Shown: positions 7,275 to 15,256, numbered from the stretch's first letter. The stretch: DNA of 26,839 nucleotides from Mageeibacillus sp. UBA6980 (GCA_002450095.1 DJYK01000030.1:1-26839), one strand, 5' to 3'. Notes: generated by a model not told the origin, from the letters alone. Program-made: numbers and translations.

Positions 7275-7922
7275 ATGAGATACAGATCGGTGATATTTGA
7301 CCTTGACGGAACCGTGCTCAATACGTTGGGCGGACTTACAAATGCGGTTAATCATTCTCTTACGGCATTCGGGCTCGAAGAGGTATCGGAAGACCGTGTA
7401 AGGCAGATGATCGGCAACGGAACAAGGAAACTAATCGAGAGAAGTCTGGAGGGAAGAGCGGAGGAGCTTTTTGACAGAGTGTATGCCGAGTATTCGAGAT
7501 TCTATCAGGAGAACTGCTCTTACGATACCTATCCTTACGACGGGATCACCGATATGCTCGATAAATTAAGATCTCACGGTATCAAATGTGCAGTGGTTAC
7601 CAATAAACCCGATGCGGCCGCCAAAAAACTTATAGAAGAGAACTTCGGAGATCTTATATGTGAGACTCACGGCAATGTTCCCGATGTTCCGGTCAAGCCC
7701 GATCCGACATTCGTATTTAAGACTATGGAGGATCTTCACGTAAGGCCCGAGGAGACTGTCTATATCGGTGATTCGGATGTTGATATAAGAACAGGAAAGA
7801 ACGCGGGTATAGATGTGATAAGCGTCGACTGGGGATTCCGTTCACGTGATTTTCTGATAGAAAACGGGGCCGGAATTGTCTTTTCCGACCCCGAGACTCT
7901 TACTTCTTATCTAATCGATTAG
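7275..7922 (+). CDS. HAD-superfamily phosphatase, phosphoglycolate-phosphatase-like
   Basis: 215 aa, the usual size. Motif I is FDLDGTVLNT with nucleophile D9 and acid/base D11. A helical cap follows (about 18-85), then motif II VVTNKP (T109), motif III around K141 and motif IV GDSDVD (D166, D170). This places it in the Gph/PgpB-like HAD IA group, which dephosphorylates small phosphorylated metabolites such as 2-phosphoglycolate; the substrate cannot be read from sequence. It begins 1 nt after the metalloprotease stop. Its TAG stop overlaps the TAA stop of the convergent ddh gene (7919-7922), and no terminator lies between. Confidence 0.9.
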   Translation: MRYRSVIFDLDGTVLNTLGGLTNAVNHSLTAFGLEEVSEDRVRQMIGNGTRKLIERSLEGRAEELFDRVYAEYSRFYQENCSYDTYPYDGITDMLDKLRSHGIKCAVVTNKPDAAAKKLIEENFGDLICETHGNVPDVPVKPDPTFVFKTMEDLHVRPEETVYIGDSDVDIRTGKNAGIDVISVDWGFRSRDFLIENGAGIVFSDPETLTSYLID

Positions 7923-8905
7923 AGCAGGTGTGCTCTTAATTCTTCGCCTGACAGAGGTGAGAGCATAGCAGGGGCGATGTCGAACACCGTCTTGCAGCCG
8001 AAGTCGCCTTTCTGATTTAACTTATATACTGCTCTTGCATAAGCGAGTATTACGGAAGCCGTAAATTCCGGATTGGAATCGAGCTTGAGGCTGTACTCGA
8101 TAACGTGCTTATGCTCGCCGTCCAATCCCGTAACGCCCGTTCTGAATACGAAACCGCCGTGATTCAATCCGGAGTGATTGGCATTGAACTCTTCTTCGGA
8201 TATGAAGTGTACCGTCGTGTCGTAATCGGCAAAGTAGTTGGGCATTTCCTTGATAGTCTTCTCGATGAGAGCCTTGTCGGCACCTTCTTCGGCAACTACA
8301 AAGCACTCTCTTGTGTGCTTCTGCCTTGTCGTAAGCTCGGGATTGCTTCCGGATCTTACAGCCTCGAGCGCTTCGGGAACGGGAATGGTGTACTGCTTGC
8401 CGTTCTTAACTCCTGCGATCCTTCTTATAGCGTCAGAGTGTCCCTGCGATACGCCCTTGCCCCAGAAAGTATAATCGCTTCCGTCGGGGAGGATGCAGTT
8501 GGAATAGAGTCTTTGCAGAGAGAACATTCCGGGATCCCAGCCTGCGGAAATGATAGCAGTCTTATCGGCCTTCTTCGCCGCTTCGTCGACTGCACAAAAG
8601 TGCTCGGGGATCTTCGCATGTGTATCGAAGCTGTCGATTATGTTGTAAAGTGAAGCATACTCGGGAGTGGTAACGGGAAGATCCGTAGCGGATCCGCCGC
8701 AGTTGATCATTACATCGAAGTCTTCCGTCTTATCCTTGAGCGCGCTTACATTGTAAACGCCGACACCTTCAGTCCTGATCTTAACGGTAGAAGGATCTCT
8801 TCTTGTAAAAACACCTTTGAGCTCCATGTCAGGACATCTTCTGATCTCGCTCTCAACGCCTCTTGCGAGGTTGCCGTAACCGATGATTCCGATTCTGATT
8901 GCCAT
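7919..8905 (-). CDS. ddh: meso-Diaminopimelate D-dehydrogenase
   Basis: 328 aa, close to the family length of about 326. The N-terminus is a Rossmann NADPH site (GIIGYGNLARGV). Ddh signatures follow: NCGGSATDLP, SFDTHAKIP, SAGWDPGMFSLQRLY and TFWGKGVSQGHSDAIRRIAGV. The enzyme makes meso-diaminopimelate from tetrahydrodipicolinate in one reductive step with ammonia, bypassing the acyl branches of lysine and peptidoglycan precursor synthesis. AGGAGA at 8917-8912 sets the start, 6 nt before the ATG. A TATAAT at 8951-8946 (minus strand) and a palindrome at 8921-8934 in the leader are likely regulatory. It is divergent from the kinase-like gene and overlaps the HAD stop by 4 nt. Confidence 0.95.
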   Translation of the reverse strand: MAIRIGIIGYGNLARGVESEIRRCPDMELKGVFTRRDPSTVKIRTEGVGVYNVSALKDKTEDFDVMINCGGSATDLPVTTPEYASLYNIIDSFDTHAKIPEHFCAVDEAAKKADKTAIISAGWDPGMFSLQRLYSNCILPDGSDYTFWGKGVSQGHSDAIRRIAGVKNGKQYTIPVPEALEAVRSGSNPELTTRQKHTRECFVVAEEGADKALIEKTIKEMPNYFADYDTTVHFISEEEFNANHSGLNHGGFVFRTGVTGLDGEHKHVIEYSLKLDSNPEFTASVILAYARAVYKLNQKGDFGCKTVFDIAPAMLSPLSGEELRAHLL

Positions 8906-8920
8906 ATTGTTCTCCTTTAC

Positions 8921-8934
8921 TTTACTGTAGTAAA
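8921..8934. promoter_or_regulatory. Palindrome in the ddh leader
   Basis: TTTACT-GT-AGTAAA has perfect 6-bp arms. It falls between the ddh -10 box and its ribosome binding site, just downstream of the expected start of transcription, a typical repressor position. Confidence 0.35.
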
Positions 8935-8939
8935 TTTTC

Positions 8940-9013
8940 GTGTTGATTATAGAGTATTGTTTTCTTTTTTTAAATATTTAAGTTCAAAAATAGTTGTAAA
9001 ATATAATCAACAC
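8940..9013. promoter_or_regulatory. Mirror-image divergent promoters of ddh and the kinase-like gene
   Basis: GTGTTGATTATA (8940-8951) and TATAATCAACAC (9002-9013) are a perfect 12-bp inverted repeat separated by 50 bp. Each arm contains the -10 TATAAT of one promoter plus the next 6 nt toward the start site. The ddh promoter fires leftward and the kinase-like promoter rightward. The -35 boxes are weak: TTTAAA (8974-8969) for ddh and TTAAGT (8978-8983) for the other. The same TATAATCAAC occurs in the tRNA promoter at 14252-14261. Confidence 0.6.
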
Positions 9014-9023
9014 ATAAGAATCT

Positions 9024-9030
9024 AAGGAGG
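9024..9030 (+). promoter_or_regulatory. Shine-Dalgarno that decides the kinase-like start
   Basis: AAGGAGG at 9024-9030, continuing as TGATC, is a near-perfect anti-16S match 8 nt before the ATG at 9039. An in-frame GTG at 9030 lies inside it and is therefore not the start. Confidence 0.85.
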
Positions 9031-9038
9031 TGATCCTC

Positions 9039-9647
9039 ATGTCGATCAAGATAATTACCATAAGCCGTCAGTTCGGAAGCGGCGGACGGACTATAGCCAA
9101 AGAACTTGCCGCGAAGTTGGGATACGATTACTACGATAGGGAGATCATCGAAGAAGTGGCCGAGAAGACCGGTTTCTCAAAGGACGTGATCGCTTCCAAG
9201 GGCGAGGAAGCCCCCGGAAAGAGTATATTCTCATACGGATTCGAAGCACAGGCTACTCCCGGTATCATGAACGGTATGACCATGAACGATTATATCTGGA
9301 CCGTACAGAGGAAGGTCATCAAGGATATTGCCGACAGCGGCAAACCCTGTGTTATCGTCGGCCGATCCGCGGATTACATTCTTAAAGATTACGATAAGGT
9401 CCTTAACGTCTATATCTGTGCGGACTTGAATTTCCGTAAGGAGCGTATCGTCAAGCTCTATGGCGAGACTGACAAGAAACCCGAGAAGAGGCTCGATGAG
9501 AAGGATAAGAAGAGAGCGGCTAACCATAAGCATTTCACGGATCTTCAGTGGGGTTATGCCCCTAATTACGATATCTGTCTTAACAGTTCTGCTCTGGGGA
9601 TCGATAAATGCGTGCAGATATTGGAGCAGATCGTAAAGAACGGTTGA
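9039..9647 (+). CDS. Cytidylate kinase-like family protein
   Basis: 202 aa from the chosen ATG. The N-terminus IITISRQFGSGGRTIAKELAAKLG is the signature of the cytidylate-kinase-like (Cytidylate_kin2) family: a P-loop-like GSGG segment followed by a helix. YYDREIIEEVAEKTG comes next, and VIVGRSADYIL and YICADLNFRKERIVKLYG (a lid-like stretch) lie later. The family is related to CMP kinase, but the true substrate of most members is not established; it probably is not the housekeeping Cmk. The stop TGA lies within the -35 box of the next promoter. Confidence 0.88.
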   Translation: MSIKIITISRQFGSGGRTIAKELAAKLGYDYYDREIIEEVAEKTGFSKDVIASKGEEAPGKSIFSYGFEAQATPGIMNGMTMNDYIWTVQRKVIKDIADSGKPCVIVGRSADYILKDYDKVLNVYICADLNFRKERIVKLYGETDKKPEKRLDEKDKKRAANHKHFTDLQWGYAPNYDICLNSSALGIDKCVQILEQIVKNG

Positions 9648-9672
9648 CACGGATAATCATTTAGTGTATTAA
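9644..9672 (+). promoter_or_regulatory. Promoter of the symporter / FAD-protein operon
   Basis: A consensus TTGACA (9644-9649), a 17-bp spacer and TATTAA (9667-9672). Transcription would start near 9679, just before the hairpin terminator at 9688-9716. Confidence 0.6.
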
Positions 9673-9687
9673 AGTAATCGTTTGTAG

Positions 9688-9716
9688 GGCTGTCCTTGCA
9701 AGAGGACAGCCTTTTT
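9688..9716 (+). terminator. Intrinsic terminator in the symporter leader (possible attenuator)
   Basis: GGCTGTCCT (9688-9696) pairs with AGGACAGCC (9703-9711) around a 6-nt loop and is followed by TTTTT. It lies between a good promoter and a Shine-Dalgarno (GGAGG 9719-9723), so it may both end the kinase-like transcript and attenuate the symporter operon. Confidence 0.85.
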
Positions 9717-9728
9717 ATGGAGGTTGTT

Positions 9729-11270
9729 ATGTTAATCAAGATACTGATGCTCGTCGTTTTTTTCGCCGTGCTTATTGCAGTCGGCGTCATGAGCCGCAAA
9801 AGTGCCAAGAACGTTGACGGATTCGTCCTCGGAGGAAGATCCGTAGGACCGTGGTTAACGGCATTTGCTTACGGAACAAGTTATTTCTCTGCAGTTATCT
9901 TCATCGGATATGCAGGTCAGTTCGGATGGAAATTCGGCGTGGCTTCAACGTGGATCGGTATCGGTAACGCAGTTATAGGTTCGCTCCTCGCATGGGTTAT
10001 CCTCGGAAGAAGAACGAGACTTATGACGCATAAGCTCGATTCTTCCACAATGCCCGAGTTCTTTGCCAAAAGATTTGATTCCAAGGGTTTAAGGATCGGA
10101 TCATCACTTATAATCTTTGTATTTCTGATCCCTTATACCGCTTCGCTCTATAACGGTCTGTCGAGGCTGTTCGAGATGGCATTCCATGTCGATTATAAGT
10201 ACTGCATTATCGCCATGGCGGTCCTCACGGGAATCTATGTAATCGTAGGCGGTTACATGGCAACTGCGATAAACGACTTTATCCAGGGAATAATAATGCT
10301 CATCGGTATCGTGGCGGTCATCCTGGCTGTCCTCAACATCAACGGCGGTTTTACGGGTTCAATGATCGAACTGTCCAAAGTAGCCGGTGATTTCCCGGAA
10401 TATAACGGCGCATATACATCTTTCGCAGGTCCTTTGCCCGTCGATCTTCTCGGCGTAGTAATCCTTACCTCGCTCGGTACCTGGGGCCTTCCCCAGATGG
10501 TTCAGAAGTTCTATGCGATCAAGCATGAGGATGCGATCAAGAAGGGGACCATCATCTCTACTTTCTTTGCGATAGTTGTTGCCGGCGGATGCTACTTCCT
10601 CGGCGGCTTCGGAAGGCTCTTCCTCACGCAGGAGCAGGTTGACGCCATGGGCTATGATGCTATCGTTCCTTCGATGCTCGCGAATCTTCCCGACATCCTT
10701 ATAGCCATAGTCGTGATCCTTGTGCTCTCGGCTTCGATGTCGACTTTGTCTTCGCTCGTTCTTACTTCGAGCTCGACACTTACCTTGGATTTCATTTCCG
10801 GAACCGTAGTAAAGAATATGGGTGAGAAGGCCAAGCTCATCTGGCTTCGCGCGCTGGTCGTCGTATTCATCATCATCTCTTCGATCATCGCCCTCATCCA
10901 GTACAGCAGTAACGTTACATTCATCGCGCAGCTCATGGGCGTGTCCTGGGGTGCATTGGCAGGCGCCTTCCTCGCACCGTTCCTTTTCAGCCTTTATTGG
11001 AAGAGAACAACGAAAGCGTCATGCTGGGTATGCTTCATCTTCGGTTCATGCCTTATGGTGGCAAACATGCTGTTCAGAGCGTTTTTCCCGACACTTTTGC
11101 AGTCTCCTATCAACTGCGGTGCATTCGCGATGCTTGCGGGATTCATCATTGTTCCTGTAGTGAGCATATTGACAAAAGCACCCGACAAGACCGCTGTCGA
11201 AGAGGCGTTCTCTTCTTATGAGAGACCTGTTACAGTCATGTCCAAGAGTATTCTTAAGGAAGACGAATAA
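9729..11270 (+). CDS. Sodium:solute symporter family (SSS) transporter
   Basis: 513 aa, about 13 membrane segments, the usual SSS size. The N-terminal region has the family pattern SRKSAKNVDGFVLGGRSVGPWLTAFAYG, and GGYMATAINDFIQGIIM corresponds to the conserved TM6 region of PutP-type carriers. The family drives uptake of amino acids, sugars or carboxylates with Na+; the substrate here is not readable. The frame is open further upstream through the terminator, but GGAGG at 9719-9723, 5 nt before ATG 9729, sets the start. Its stop overlaps the ATG of the FAD protein (TAATG), so the two are coupled. Expression probably depends on read-through of the leader terminator. Confidence 0.88.
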   Translation: MLIKILMLVVFFAVLIAVGVMSRKSAKNVDGFVLGGRSVGPWLTAFAYGTSYFSAVIFIGYAGQFGWKFGVASTWIGIGNAVIGSLLAWVILGRRTRLMTHKLDSSTMPEFFAKRFDSKGLRIGSSLIIFVFLIPYTASLYNGLSRLFEMAFHVDYKYCIIAMAVLTGIYVIVGGYMATAINDFIQGIIMLIGIVAVILAVLNINGGFTGSMIELSKVAGDFPEYNGAYTSFAGPLPVDLLGVVILTSLGTWGLPQMVQKFYAIKHEDAIKKGTIISTFFAIVVAGGCYFLGGFGRLFLTQEQVDAMGYDAIVPSMLANLPDILIAIVVILVLSASMSTLSSLVLTSSSTLTLDFISGTVVKNMGEKAKLIWLRALVVVFIIISSIIALIQYSSNVTFIAQLMGVSWGALAGAFLAPFLFSLYWKRTTKASCWVCFIFGSCLMVANMLFRAFFPTLLQSPINCGAFAMLAGFIIVPVVSILTKAPDKTAVEEAFSSYERPVTVMSKSILKEDE

Positions 11271-12643
11271 TGGATTACGATGTGATTATTATAGGAGCGG
11301 GTCCGGGCGGGATATTCTCCGCTTATGAACTTACCCGTAAGGCTCCTGAACTTAAGGTTCTGCTGCTTGAAGCAGGAAAGTGCCTCGAGGAGCGCAAGTG
11401 CCCCATAGACGGCAAGAAGATCAAGACATGTATCAACTGCAAGACCTGCGCGATCATGAGAGGCTTCGGCGGTGCCGGTGCGTTCTCGGACGGCAAGTAC
11501 AACATAACGAATGACTTCGGCGGAACCTTATTCGAGCATATAGGAAAAGAGACCGCTCTCGAACTGATGGAGTATGTTGATAAAATCAATATGTCTCACG
11601 GGGGCGAGGGGACCAGGCTGTATACAACGGCCGGCACATCATTTAAGAAGATATGTCTTGAGAATAAACTTCATCTTCTCGACGCTTCAGTCCGTCATCT
11701 CGGGACCGACAAGAACTACCAAGTCTTGGGGCAGATCTATTCCGAATTGAAGGATCAGGTCGAGATAAGGTTCAATTGTCATGCCGATTCACTGAAGATC
11801 AATGACGACGGTTCTTATACGGTGTTTACCGGTGATGAGGAATTTACTTCGCGTAAGGTCATCGTATCCGTTGGCAGATCCGGAAGCAAATGGATGGAGA
11901 GAATCTGCAAAGATCTCGAGATAGAGACGTACTCGAACCGCGTTGACATCGGAGTCCGAGTTGAACTTCCGGCGGTCGTATTCTCTCATCTTACTTCCGA
12001 GTTATATGAGTCCAAGATAGTCTACAGAACGGAGAAGTTCGAGGATCGCGTCAGGACGTTCTGCATGAATCCGAACGGTTATGTCGTAAATGAGAATACC
12101 AACGGCATCGTTACGGTCAACGGTCACAGTTTTGATTCTCCCGAACTTCAATCGGACAATACGAATTTCGCGCTTCTTGTCGCCAAGCATTTCTCGGAGC
12201 CTTTCAAGGACAGCAACGGATACGGCGAATCCATAGCAAGGCTGTCGAACATGCTCGGAGGCGGTGTTATCGTCCAAAGATTCGGTGACCTTATGAGGGG
12301 AAGGCGTTCCAATGAGGCCCGTATCGCCGAATCCACGGTGCGCCCGACGTTACAGGCGACACCTGGTGACCTCTCGCTCGTTCTGCCGAAGAGGATACTT
12401 GACGGCATAATCGAGATGATCTATGCGCTCGACAAGATCGCTCCGGGTACCGCCAACGACGATACGCTGCTCTACGGTGTCGAGGTTAAGTTCTATAACA
12501 TGGAAGTTGCCATTGACGAGAATCTTGAGACCCGCTACAAAGGTCTTTATATCATCGGTGACGGCTCGGGCGTAACGCATTCACTGTCGCATGCATCCGC
12601 GAGCGGCGTATACGTTGCAAGAGATATAATCGATAAGATCTAA
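11270..12643 (+). CDS. FAD-dependent dehydrogenase of the COG2509 type
   Basis: 457 aa. A Rossmann dinucleotide motif opens the protein (DVIIIGAGPGGIFSAYEL). A cysteine cluster C44...C54-x2-C57-x2-C60 is followed directly by MRGFGGAGAFSDGKYN, the hallmark of the COG2509 group of uncharacterised FAD-dependent dehydrogenases. The C-terminus YIIGDGSGVTHSLSHASASGVY is the second FAD-contacting region. The cysteines could hold a metal or act in redox chemistry; that is inference. The start is coupled to the symporter stop (TAATG), suggesting the imported compound and this oxidoreductase belong together, though this is unproven. Its TAA stop overlaps the TAG stop of the convergent glycosyltransferase (12640-12643). 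Confidence 0.9.
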   Translation: MDYDVIIIGAGPGGIFSAYELTRKAPELKVLLLEAGKCLEERKCPIDGKKIKTCINCKTCAIMRGFGGAGAFSDGKYNITNDFGGTLFEHIGKETALELMEYVDKINMSHGGEGTRLYTTAGTSFKKICLENKLHLLDASVRHLGTDKNYQVLGQIYSELKDQVEIRFNCHADSLKINDDGSYTVFTGDEEFTSRKVIVSVGRSGSKWMERICKDLEIETYSNRVDIGVRVELPAVVFSHLTSELYESKIVYRTEKFEDRVRTFCMNPNGYVVNENTNGIVTVNGHSFDSPELQSDNTNFALLVAKHFSEPFKDSNGYGESIARLSNMLGGGVIVQRFGDLMRGRRSNEARIAESTVRPTLQATPGDLSLVLPKRILDGIIEMIYALDKIAPGTANDDTLLYGVEVKFYNMEVAIDENLETRYKGLYIIGDGSGVTHSLSHASASGVYVARDIIDKI

Positions 12644-14202
12644 TCGGCGCGTCTGATCCTGTAGATTGTCGCTTCGCTGTAATTGAAGTTGACTTCTTTC
12701 CAATACGGCATCCGGTAGTATCCTACGGGCTCGATGATCACGTTCGTATCAAAGTAATCCGGGTATTTCTCGACAGGATCCCAGTAGTCGTAGTTGAATA
12801 CGTATACTTCATCGGTATAGTTCCATATGTCGTCGGTATCCTGAAGTTCGGTGAGATCGACTCCGAATACATCCCAGGTCTTTAAGACCGTGAACGTGTC
12901 GGGGGAGACAAAGTGCCTGCCCCACGGGAAGGTATATGACATGATTCCTACGCTGTGTTCGTGAAAGTGTATGAATACGGGAGTGTCTCCGGAAAGCTCT
13001 TCCATATCCGTGTAGATCCGGTCCTCGTCACAGCTTATAAGCGACGCTCTTGTCGTGAAAAGATTAAATCCGAATGTGATCACCATCAGTACGGCGAGAA
13101 GCCCCGGGATCCATCTTCTTCCTTTTGACTGCGTCGCAAGGCACGAGACGAATATTATCCCTGCACCGGAGAAGATGTAAAAATACCTCACCGCGAAAAT
13201 CGGGATGACAACGACCGTGAGAAGATAGAAGAAGATAACGGACACGAGTATCGTTATCAGAAGAAACAGGTCTTTGTCAAAGTTTGCAAGACCGTTTCTT
13301 ATCTGATCCGGTGTTATGAGATCGGATATGCGGCGGGCTTTCTTATACTTGTCTTTGCTTATAAGCAAGATCACGTTTATAAGCGGAAGGAATACGAGAA
13401 GTATGATCACGGGGATCGACAGCATGCTGTAATTTATATTGTCGACATAGTCTATGAATACGATGGACAGAGCATACAATAAAGACTGTTTCTCTTCCCA
13501 GAAATGCTCAGATGCGTTGCCGAACTGCTTTATAAGAATGATAAGCCACGGTATATAGAGTACCGCGACGGATATACCGCTTAAAAGAAACCTGATGAGT
13601 GCGTCCTTTCTTTTCTTTATGACGCATGAGGTGAGGGCGACAAGGTAGACACAGAATGTAAATATAAGCGAGACGTTATGGGTGTACATGCAAAGTAACG
13701 CCAGAACGGTAAAGGCGATATAGTCTTTTTTCAAGTCGTGAAAGAAGGCCAGCATAAAGTAGATGATCATGCCCGTTGAGAATACGTAAGCGGGGACCGT
13801 GGGTCTTATCTCGCATATGAAGTTGAGGTTATAGGCGGACGTAAAAAATAACACGACAGAAAGTAAAGCGCATTCCTTTCCCATCAGTCTTCTTAAAGGA
13901 AACAGGGCGAACAGGAGCAATAACGATAGGAATAAGATCGAGAATGACCGAAGTACCGGAAGGTCATTTCCGAATATCGATGAGAACGCTTTGAGCATTA
14001 TCGGGTAAAGGGGAGGACTGTAGTCCTGAGGGATCAGCGTGAATATCTCTTTCCAGGAGTGAAGGTTGAGAAAATACTGGTAGGAACTGTCGTATGTTAT
14101 CCCGTCAAATCGGGCGATAAAAAAATGATATGCAAAGAGAGCCTCGGTAAGGATCAGCCAAAGCCCCGCAAAAGTCAGCTCATCAACTCTTTTTTTATCC
14201 AT
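12640..14202 (-). CDS. Multi-pass membrane glycosyltransferase, GT-C (GT39/ArnT-like)
   Basis: 520 aa from MDKKRVDEL. About 10-12 hydrophobic segments fill residues 10-390, followed by a soluble extracytoplasmic tail (about 395-520). An acidic first-loop region (FDGITYDSSYQYF) and DYSPPLYPIMLKAF are typical of GT-C enzymes using a polyprenyl-phosphate sugar donor; EIRPTVPAYVF matches a conserved loop. The acceptor is unknown; cell-surface glycan or protein is likely. A GTG 12 codons upstream is possible, but it lacks a ribosome binding site and would overlap the tRNA promoter region. The chosen ATG has TACAAT (14215-14210) ending 7 nt before it, another apparent leaderless start. It converges on the FAD gene with a 4-nt stop overlap. 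Confidence 0.8.
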   Translation of the reverse strand: MDKKRVDELTFAGLWLILTEALFAYHFFIARFDGITYDSSYQYFLNLHSWKEIFTLIPQDYSPPLYPIMLKAFSSIFGNDLPVLRSFSILFLSLLLLFALFPLRRLMGKECALLSVVLFFTSAYNLNFICEIRPTVPAYVFSTGMIIYFMLAFFHDLKKDYIAFTVLALLCMYTHNVSLIFTFCVYLVALTSCVIKKRKDALIRFLLSGISVAVLYIPWLIILIKQFGNASEHFWEEKQSLLYALSIVFIDYVDNINYSMLSIPVIILLVFLPLINVILLISKDKYKKARRISDLITPDQIRNGLANFDKDLFLLITILVSVIFFYLLTVVVIPIFAVRYFYIFSGAGIIFVSCLATQSKGRRWIPGLLAVLMVITFGFNLFTTRASLISCDEDRIYTDMEELSGDTPVFIHFHEHSVGIMSYTFPWGRHFVSPDTFTVLKTWDVFGVDLTELQDTDDIWNYTDEVYVFNYDYWDPVEKYPDYFDTNVIIEPVGYYRMPYWKEVNFNYSEATIYRIRRAD

Positions 14203-14209
14203 TGAACAA

Positions 14210-14215
14210 ATTGTA
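14210..14215 (-). promoter_or_regulatory. -10 box of a probable leaderless transcript (GT-C gene)
   Basis: TACAAT on the minus strand ends 7 nt before the ATG at 14202. A second -10-like TATAAT is at 14222-14217. No clear -35 or Shine-Dalgarno is seen. Confidence 0.4.
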
Positions 14216-14228
14216 CCATTATATCTTC

Positions 14229-14257
14229 TTGTTAACACGGGCTCGGGGTGATATAAT
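14229..14257 (+). promoter_or_regulatory. tRNA-Ala promoter
   Basis: TTGTTA (14229-14234), a 17-bp spacer and consensus TATAAT (14252-14257). The tRNA begins 18 nt after the -10 box. Confidence 0.7.
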
Positions 14258-14275
14258 CAACCCGTTCGTTTTCAC

Positions 14276-14351
14276 GGGGCATTAGCTCAGCTGGGAGAGC
14301 GCTACGCTGGCAGCGTAGAGGTCACGGGTTCGAGCCCCGTATGCTCCACCA
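14276..14351 (+). tRNA. tRNA-Ala (anticodon GGC)
   Basis: 76 nt including an encoded CCA. The acceptor arm GGGGCAT pairs with ATGCTCC (one G-U), with discriminator A and CCA at 14349-14351. The anticodon arm is CTACG-CTGGCAG-CGTAG, giving anticodon GGC, which reads GCC/GCU alanine codons. The T arm ACGGG-TTCGAGC-CCCGT region is intact. It is a single-gene unit with its own promoter and terminator. Confidence 0.97.
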
Positions 14352-14355
14352 TCAG

Positions 14356-14383
14356 AAACTCTCTGTTTACAGAGAGTTTTTTT
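14356..14383 (+). terminator. Intrinsic terminator after tRNA-Ala
   Basis: AAACTCTCTG (14356-14365) pairs with CAGAGAGTTT (14370-14379) around the loop TTTA, and the run of T continues to 14383. Confidence 0.92.
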
Positions 14384-14440
14384 ATTGAAGCCGATATATT
14401 TGGTAGAATAATTTAATACTATGCTGACGGGAGCTTCTTT

Positions 14441-15256
14441 ATGGGAGTTATAAAGGATACTGTAATTACCGAATCATTCCAAATGGATTACTGTCGTTTC
14501 GGTAATGGGAAGAAGATATTTGTCATCATCCCCGGATTGAGCCTTATAAGCGTTATGCTGTCGGCGGATCTCATCGCCAATGATTATTCCCTGTTGGCAG
14601 ATGATTATACCGTATATGTCTTTGACCGAAGGAAAGATCTTCCTTCGGTTTATTCCGTTTACGATATGGCCGAGGATACAGCCGGCGCGATCAGGGCTTT
14701 GGGGCTTACTGATGTAAACCTCTTCGGTGCATCTCAGGGCGGGATGATCTCGATGGTTATCGCCGCAAGATACCCGGAACTTCTGCATACTCTGCTTCTG
14801 GGTTCCACATGTGCGGATATGAGGGGGGATCGAGCCTTCGGACTTAACGAATGGGTAGATCTTGCGAGGAAGAACGAGATAGAGAAATTGTGCTTCAAGT
14901 TCGCGGATATGGTATATCCCGAGGAATTCGTCAAGAAGAATAAAGCCGCATTCTCCGGTGTTGCCGCACTTTGTACTGATGAAGATACAGCAAGGTTCAT
15001 AACCGTTGCGGAAGGAACAAGGGATTTTTGCATAACGGACGAGCTTTCTTCGATCGAATGCCCTGTCCTCATTCTCGGCGCCGATGACGACAAGGTCCTG
15101 CCGCCGTCCGGATCAGAGCAGATATTCGACAGCCTTCCTGACGGTATCCGTAAACAGATACATATGTACACAGGATACGGTCATGCCGCCTTTGATCTGG
15201 CTCCCGATTACAAGCAGAGGCTTCTTGATTTCATGACGGAACTGGAGAATCAATAG
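14441..15256 (+). CDS. Alpha/beta-hydrolase fold protein
   Basis: 271 aa, cytoplasmic. The nucleophile elbow is GASQGG (S98), the acid lies in GADDDKVLP (D215-D217), and the histidine is H248 in GYGHAAF, so the triad is complete. IIPGLS (29-34) precedes the oxyanion region. Family members hydrolyse esters, thioesters or similar bonds. Some alpha/beta hydrolases of the RsbQ type cooperate with RsbP-like phosphatases in stress signalling. That parallel is attractive because a SpoIIE-type phosphatase lies two genes downstream, but here it is inference. GGGAG at 14429-14433, 7 nt before the ATG, sets the start. The next gene begins directly after the stop. Confidence 0.88.
   Translation: MGVIKDTVITESFQMDYCRFGNGKKIFVIIPGLSLISVMLSADLIANDYSLLADDYTVYVFDRRKDLPSVYSVYDMAEDTAGAIRALGLTDVNLFGASQGGMISMVIAARYPELLHTLLLGSTCADMRGDRAFGLNEWVDLARKNEIEKLCFKFADMVYPEEFVKKNKAAFSGVAALCTDEDTARFITVAEGTRDFCITDELSSIECPVLILGADDDKVLPPSGSEQIFDSLPDGIRKQIHMYTGYGHAAFDLAPDYKQRLLDFMTELENQ

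Noticed and set aside
9696..9728. Earlier starts (TTG 9696, ATG 9717) for the SSS symporter
   Set aside because: They lie in the terminator hairpin or upstream of the GGAGG at 9719-9723, which is placed for the ATG at 9729.
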